A DNA stretch of 46,034 bases. It comes from Anaerocolumna sp. GTDB taxonomy: Bacteria; Bacillota; Clostridia; Lachnospirales; Lachnospiraceae. Positions 41,813 through 46,034 of the stretch are shown here, in pieces (the first letter of the stretch is position 1; the number at the start of each line of letters is the position of its first letter). Position numbers and translations under genes: made by a program. The DNA is taken from assembly GCA_029256725.1 (NCBI GenBank), contig JAQSXJ010000024.1, positions 1 to 46,034 of the forward strand, written 5' to 3'. Under the pieces are notes generated by a model that worked only from the letters and a program-made list of their open reading frames with translations, ran no database searches and had not been told where the DNA came from.

Positions 41813-43696
41813 GTGAAGAGACAACTGAAAGGATATGGAGCTTATCTCATTATCCTTGGAATTATTTTGGTCTTATCCCTTGTCCACCAGAATATAAGGA
41901 ACAATCAAAGCGATCAGTACGAGTACAACAACTTTTTAGAGGATGTATCAAAAGGTAATATAACCGATGTTAAGATCTATCAGAATCAGGAACCACCGAC
42001 GGGAAGGGTTATCGTTACGTTAAAGGATAAGAACGTAAAGAAATTCTATGTACCGGATGTTAAAGAGGTAAGGGATCTTGCGGTTGCAAATTCCGATAAA
42101 TTTACACATCAATTTTATGATGTGGCAAAGCCTAACTGGTTTCTGACACTGCTGCCCTATCTGTTAGGGTTTGTAGTTATTATATTATTGTTTTCCTATA
42201 TGTCCAATCAAGCTGCCGGAGGCGGCGGAGGCGGCAGTAAGGTCATGAACTTTGGCAAGAGCCGGGCGAAGATGACCACTGACGAGAATAAGAAGACTAC
42301 GTTTAAGAATGTAGCAGGTCTTGAGGAAGAGAAAGAAGAGCTTCAGGAAATTGTAGATTTCTTAAAAACACCCAAGAAATATACCCAGGTTGGAGCAAGA
42401 ATTCCGAAAGGTGTACTTCTAGAGGGACCTCCAGGAACCGGTAAGACTCTTCTTGCAAAAGCAGTAGCAGGAGAAGCAGGTGTACCTTTCTTTAGCATCT
42501 CTGGTTCTGATTTCGTTGAAATGTTTGTAGGTGTTGGTGCTTCCAGAGTAAGAGATTTGTTTGAGGATGCCAAGAAACACTCCCCTTGTATTATCTTTAT
42601 TGATGAAATTGATGCTGTTGCCAGAAGAAGAGGAACCGGAATGGGCGGCGGACATGATGAAAGAGAACAGACTTTAAATCAGCTGTTAGTAGAGATGGAT
42701 GGATTTGGTGTCAACGAAGGTATTATTGTAATGGCAGCTACCAACCGTGTAGATATTTTGGATCCTGCCATCTTAAGACCAGGACGTTTTGACCGAAAGG
42801 TATTAGTAGGAAGACCGGATGTAAAAGGCAGAGAAGAAATTCTTCAGGTACACGCCAAAGGTAAACCCTTAGGTGAGGATGTAGACTTAAAGAGGATTGC
42901 CCAGACCACTGCCGGCTTTACCGGTGCTGACCTTGAGAATCTTTTAAATGAAGCTGCTATCAGTGCAGCCAAAGAAAACCGTTCCTACATTGTTCATGAG
43001 GATATCAACAAATCCTTTATTAAAGTGGGTATCGGTACTGAGAAAAAGAGCAAGGTTATTTCTGATAAAGAAAAGAGAATCACAGCTTATCACGAAGCAG
43101 GGCATGCAATTCTCTTTCATCTTCTCCCTGATGTGGGACCTGTATATACTGTATCTATCATACCAACCGGAAACGGTGCGGCAGGTTATACCATGCCTTT
43201 ACCGGAAAAGGATGAGATGTTCCACACAAAGGGCGGTATGAAGCAGGATATTATTGTAGGTCTTGGAGGCCGTGCAGCAGAGGAACTGATATTTGATGAT
43301 ATCACCACCGGTGCTTCCTCGGATATTAAGATGGCAACAAAGACTGCCAGAGCCATGATAACAAAATACGGTTTCTCCACTTCCGTAGGTATGGTTAATT
43401 ACGACAGCGATGATGATGAAGTATTTATCGGAAGAGATCTGGCCCATACCAGAAGCTACAGTGAGAATGTTGCCAGAGTCATTGATGATGAAGTAAAAGG
43501 AATGATTGACAACTGTTACATTGAAGCCAAGAGATTCCTTACAGAATATATGGATGTACTTCACAGTTGCGCGAAACTCTTAATTGAGAAAGAGCGAATT
43601 AACCGTGAAGAATTTGAAGCACTGTTCCTGCACAGAGGAGATAACTCCAACCTTACAAAAAATGAGGGTGATAATACACCAATTTTAGAGGTTTAA
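41813..43696 (+). CDS. ftsH: ATP-dependent zinc metalloprotease FtsH
   Basis: A 627-residue membrane AAA protease that degrades misfolded membrane proteins and short-lived regulators. Two membrane spans (about 9-24 and 111-129) bracket an extracytoplasmic loop. Walker A is GPPGTGKT (205-212), Walker [10 protein letters not shown], and the SRH follows. The zinc site is HEAGH (about 430), with a third ligand in the later helix. A poly-Gly linker (AAGGGGGGS) follows the second span. The start is GTG after AAAGGAGG. It is 15 bases after hpt. Confidence 0.96.
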   Translation: MKRQLKGYGAYLIILGIILVLSLVHQNIRNNQSDQYEYNNFLEDVSKGNITDVKIYQNQEPPTGRVIVTLKDKNVKKFYVPDVKEVRDLAVANSDKFTHQFYDVAKPNWFLTLLPYLLGFVVIILLFSYMSNQAAGGGGGGSKVMNFGKSRAKMTTDENKKTTFKNVAGLEEEKEELQEIVDFLKTPKKYTQVGARIPKGVLLEGPPGTGKTLLAKAVAGEAGVPFFSISGSDFVEMFVGVGASRVRDLFEDAKKHSPCIIFIDEIDAVARRRGTGMGGGHDEREQTLNQLLVEMDGFGVNEGIIVMAATNRVDILDPAILRPGRFDRKVLVGRPDVKGREEILQVHAKGKPLGEDVDLKRIAQTTAGFTGADLENLLNEAAISAAKENRSYIVHEDINKSFIKVGIGTEKKSKVISDKEKRITAYHEAGHAILFHLLPDVGPVYTVSIIPTGNGAAGYTMPLPEKDEMFHTKGGMKQDIIVGLGGRAAEELIFDDITTGASSDIKMATKTARAMITKYGFSTSVGMVNYDSDDDEVFIGRDLAHTRSYSENVARVIDDEVKGMIDNCYIEAKRFLTEYMDVLHSCAKLLIEKERINREEFEALFLHRGDNSNLTKNEGDNTPILEV

Positions 43697-43920
43697 GGGC
43701 GGGTTACAAAAAAAGGCTGTAAAATATAAGGTTTTTATATAAAATTTTCGGGGCTGTAAAAGCTAAAATGAGGCAAGTGAAAAAAACAGACAAAAAATAT
43801 TTTTAAAACATTTCAAGTTTGTGCACACTTTTCGAATATATGGTGATATACTATTACTCGTAAACCCCAATACATTATATAGTTTTTGCTACACCCCATA
43901 AGTAACAAAATACCTTCTCC
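43697..43920. other. Intergenic region after ftsH
   Basis: AT-rich bases with two direct copies of GGCTGTAAAA (43715-43724 and 43752-43761). No ORF with a ribosome binding site. The terminator below ends the region. Confidence 0.4.
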
Positions 43921-43957
43921 AAGAAAAGGACAGCATCGATGGCTGTCCTTTTCTTTG
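43921..43957 (+). terminator. ftsH terminator
   Basis: AAGAAAAGGACAGC (43921-43934) pairs perfectly with GCTGTCCTTTTCTT (43942-43955) around a seven-base loop, followed by TTTG. Confidence 0.85.
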
Positions 43958-44114
43958 TCCAAAAATAGTTATAATTTCTGTTGCTATTTTTAGGTGTATG
44001 CTTTAATATACATTATCAGAGACAAATATTTCGGAAAGTTTCGTAAAAATAAAAAGAATGGACTCAGGGTACTTGCAGAACTCCCTGATAAAAGGAAAGG
44101 TTTGTTTGATAGAT

Positions 44115-46034
44115 ATGATAAATAAAAATGCGCTGTACAGTGACGGAACCAGTGATTATAGAAATCCCATGGAACCGGATGAATTCGAACAGGTAATAAT
44201 ACGCTTGCGTACTCAAAAGGGTGAATTAAGCGCTATTATGCATTCTTCCGGAAAAACACAGGAATTTACGTCTTTAAAGATGAAAAAAACCCACAGTGAT
44301 ATATATTTTGACTATTATGAAAGCGTTATTCCGTTGGAGAACTATGCGGTTAATTATTACTTTGAAATAAAAGATGGTGAGCAGACCTGTTATTACAACC
44401 GGGCAGGAGGAACCGATAAGCTGCAGGAGAAGTTTCATTTTACTTTAACCCCAGGATTTCATACCCCTGATTGGGCAAAAGGTGCGGTTATGTATCAGAT
44501 CTATGTGGACCGCTTTTATAACGGAGATGTTAGCAATGATGTTACCAGCAGAGAGTATTATTATGTAGGTGACTGTGTTACAAAGGCAGAGGACTGGTAT
44601 CAGTATCCGGCGTCAATAGGCATCAGGGAATTCTATGGAGGTGACCTATTAGGCGTTATAAAGAAAATGGATTACTTAAAAGACCTTGGTGTTGAAGTAA
44701 TCTATCTGAATCCGGTATTTGTTTCTCCCTCCAATCACAAATATGATACCCAGGATTATGACTATGTAGATCCTCATCTGGGAGTAATAGTGGAGGATAG
44801 TGAAGATGTCATACCGGAAGGTGTATATGATAACCGTATGGCAGGTCGTTACAAAAAAAGAGTTACAAGCAGGATAAATCTTGAAAAAAGCAATGAACTG
44901 TTTATAAAATTGGTGGAGACTGCCCATGAAAAAGGCATGAAGGTAATCTTAGATGGCGTATTCAATCATTGTGGTTCTTTTCATAAATGGCTGGACCGTG
45001 AAGGTATTTATGAAGGGGAAGAGGGCTTTAGGCCCGGTGCGTATTGGGATAAGAACAGCCCTTACAGGGATTATTTTAATTTCCGTGAGGATAAATGGCC
45101 TGGTAATGGCAGCTATGACGGCTGGTGGGGTTATGAGACCTTGCCTAAGTTAAACTATGAGGGTTCTAGAAAGCTCTATGACGAGATTCTTAAGATAGGA
45201 GCTAAATGGGTAGCTCCGCCTTTTAACTGTGACGGCTGGAGACTTGATGTGGCTGCAGATTTAGGTCTGACCAGAGAGTTTAACCATGGATTCTGGAAAG
45301 ATTTCAGGAAGGCTGTGAAGACAGCAAATCCGGAGGCAGTTATTCTGGCAGAACATTACGGCGATTCCAAGGAATGGCTTTTAGGAGATGAATGGGATAC
45401 TGTAATGAATTACGATGCTTTTATGGAACCACTGACCTGGTTCTTAACGGGTATGGAAAAGCATAGTGATTCCTACGAGGAATCTCTGTATAATTCCGGA
45501 GCAGCTTTTGAAGGTCTGATGAGAAATGCTATGGTTGGTTTGCAGACCACCTCTTTGTTAACGTCAATGAATGAACTGTCTAATCACGATCACTCAAGAT
45601 TCTTAACCAGGACAAATAAAAGAGTGGGCAGAACGGCAACTTCAGGGCCACAGGCCGCTGATACCGGCATAGACCAGGGAGTGTTCCGGGAAGCGGTAAC
45701 GGTACAGATGACCTGGCCTGGTGCACCTACTATCTACTACGGTGATGAAGCCGGCTTATGCGGCTGGACGGATCCGGATAACAGAAGAAGTTATCCCTGG
45801 GGCAGAGAAGATCTGAAGTTGATTCAGTTTCATAAGGATATTATCAATATTCATAAAACCTATGATACTTTGAAAACCGGCTCACATCTGATGCTTGGTG
45901 CTGATTATGGATATCTGTGTTATGGCAGATTTGACAGACAGGACAAATTTATTATTGCCCTAAATAATACAGAAGCGCCTATGGAGGTGGAGATTGAGGC
46001 CTGGCGTATAGGAATCGAGGATAAGGAAACGCTA
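44115..46034 (+). CDS. GH13 alpha-amylase-family enzyme, 3' end cut by the window
   Basis: 640 codons are visible and the frame is still open at the end. After an N-terminal carbohydrate-binding-like region (about 1-110) the GH13 barrel runs through AVMYQIYVDRFYNGD, LDGVFNHCG (region I), DGWRLDVA (region II, nucleophile Asp), ILAEHYGD (acid/base Glu) and SNHDHSRF (region IV, transition-state Asp). The order and the N-domain resemble neopullulanase/cyclomaltodextrinase or maltogenic enzymes, acting in the cytosol since no signal peptide is seen. AAAGGAAAGG lies 14 bases before the ATG; a TTG at 44106 is closer (5 bases) and may be the real start. It could feed glucose units to the glycogen genes glgC-glgD. 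Confidence 0.88.
   Translation, partial: MINKNALYSDGTSDYRNPMEPDEFEQVIIRLRTQKGELSAIMHSSGKTQEFTSLKMKKTHSDIYFDYYESVIPLENYAVNYYFEIKDGEQTCYYNRAGGTDKLQEKFHFTLTPGFHTPDWAKGAVMYQIYVDRFYNGDVSNDVTSREYYYVGDCVTKAEDWYQYPASIGIREFYGGDLLGVIKKMDYLKDLGVEVIYLNPVFVSPSNHKYDTQDYDYVDPHLGVIVEDSEDVIPEGVYDNRMAGRYKKRVTSRINLEKSNELFIKLVETAHEKGMKVILDGVFNHCGSFHKWLDREGIYEGEEGFRPGAYWDKNSPYRDYFNFREDKWPGNGSYDGWWGYETLPKLNYEGSRKLYDEILKIGAKWVAPPFNCDGWRLDVAADLGLTREFNHGFWKDFRKAVKTANPEAVILAEHYGDSKEWLLGDEWDTVMNYDAFMEPLTWFLTGMEKHSDSYEESLYNSGAAFEGLMRNAMVGLQTTSLLTSMNELSNHDHSRFLTRTNKRVGRTATSGPQAADTGIDQGVFREAVTVQMTWPGAPTIYYGDEAGLCGWTDPDNRRSYPWGREDLKLIQFHKDIINIHKTYDTLKTGSHLMLGADYGYLCYGRFDRQDKFIIALNNTEAPMEVEIEAWRIGIEDKETL

Noticed and set aside
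1..46034. CRISPR arrays, insertion sequences, prophage
   Set aside because: No regular spaced repeats, no transposase and no phage structural gene were seen; the lone amidase resembles an endolysin but has no phage neighbours.

Overview
The window looks like a chromosomal segment of an anaerobic, endospore-forming Firmicute of the Lachnospiraceae type (Lachnoclostridium/Anaerocolumna-like). The grounds are low-to-moderate GC, strong purine-rich ribosome binding sites, the sporulation genes spoVG, spoVT, yabP, yabQ and spoIIE, a paired glgC/glgD, and paired DnaD/DnaI-type replication proteins. The assignment rests on gene content and protein style, not on a database search.

Region 1 (1-13700) is accessory in character. 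It holds the 3' end of an FG-GAP-like repeat protein, a GNAT acetyltransferase, a small membrane protein, a cell-wall amidase behind an unusual structured leader with a 26-codon ORF, and a soluble chemoreceptor fused to a periplasmic-binding-protein-like domain. An SbcD/SbcC-like (YhaO/YhaN) pair, a class A penicillin-binding protein, a MerR regulator and a LicA-like kinase follow. Region 2 (13900-19400) is on the minus strand: murC, a dnaD-dnaI pair and a long PRPP synthetase. Four perfect DnaA boxes lie between murC and dnaD.

Region 3 (19900-43700) is mostly plus-strand housekeeping: glgC-glgD, spoVG, a transglutaminase-like protein, a coiled-coil protein with a duplicated leader, an orphan PqqD-like protein, pth-mfd-prsA, truA, spoVT, mazG, hup, rqcP, yabP, yabQ, divIC, tRNA-Met, spoIIE, tilS, hpt and ftsH. 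From spoVG to ftsH this follows the Bacillus subtilis order spoVG ... pth, mfd, spoVT, mazG, rqcP, yabP, yabQ, divIC, tRNA, spoIIE, tilS, hprT, ftsH, with local insertions. Sporulation regulators are therefore interleaved with translation-quality and division genes. The window ends inside a GH13 alpha-amylase-type gene.

The most notable non-coding features are a 214-bp near-perfect palindrome after the tRNA, a spoIIE promoter with 21-bp spacing and a Spo0A box over its -35, a 19-bp hairpin that buries the yabP ribosome binding site, the DnaA-box cluster, and the leader upstream of the amidase. I see no CRISPR array, rRNA, intact insertion sequence or prophage module.
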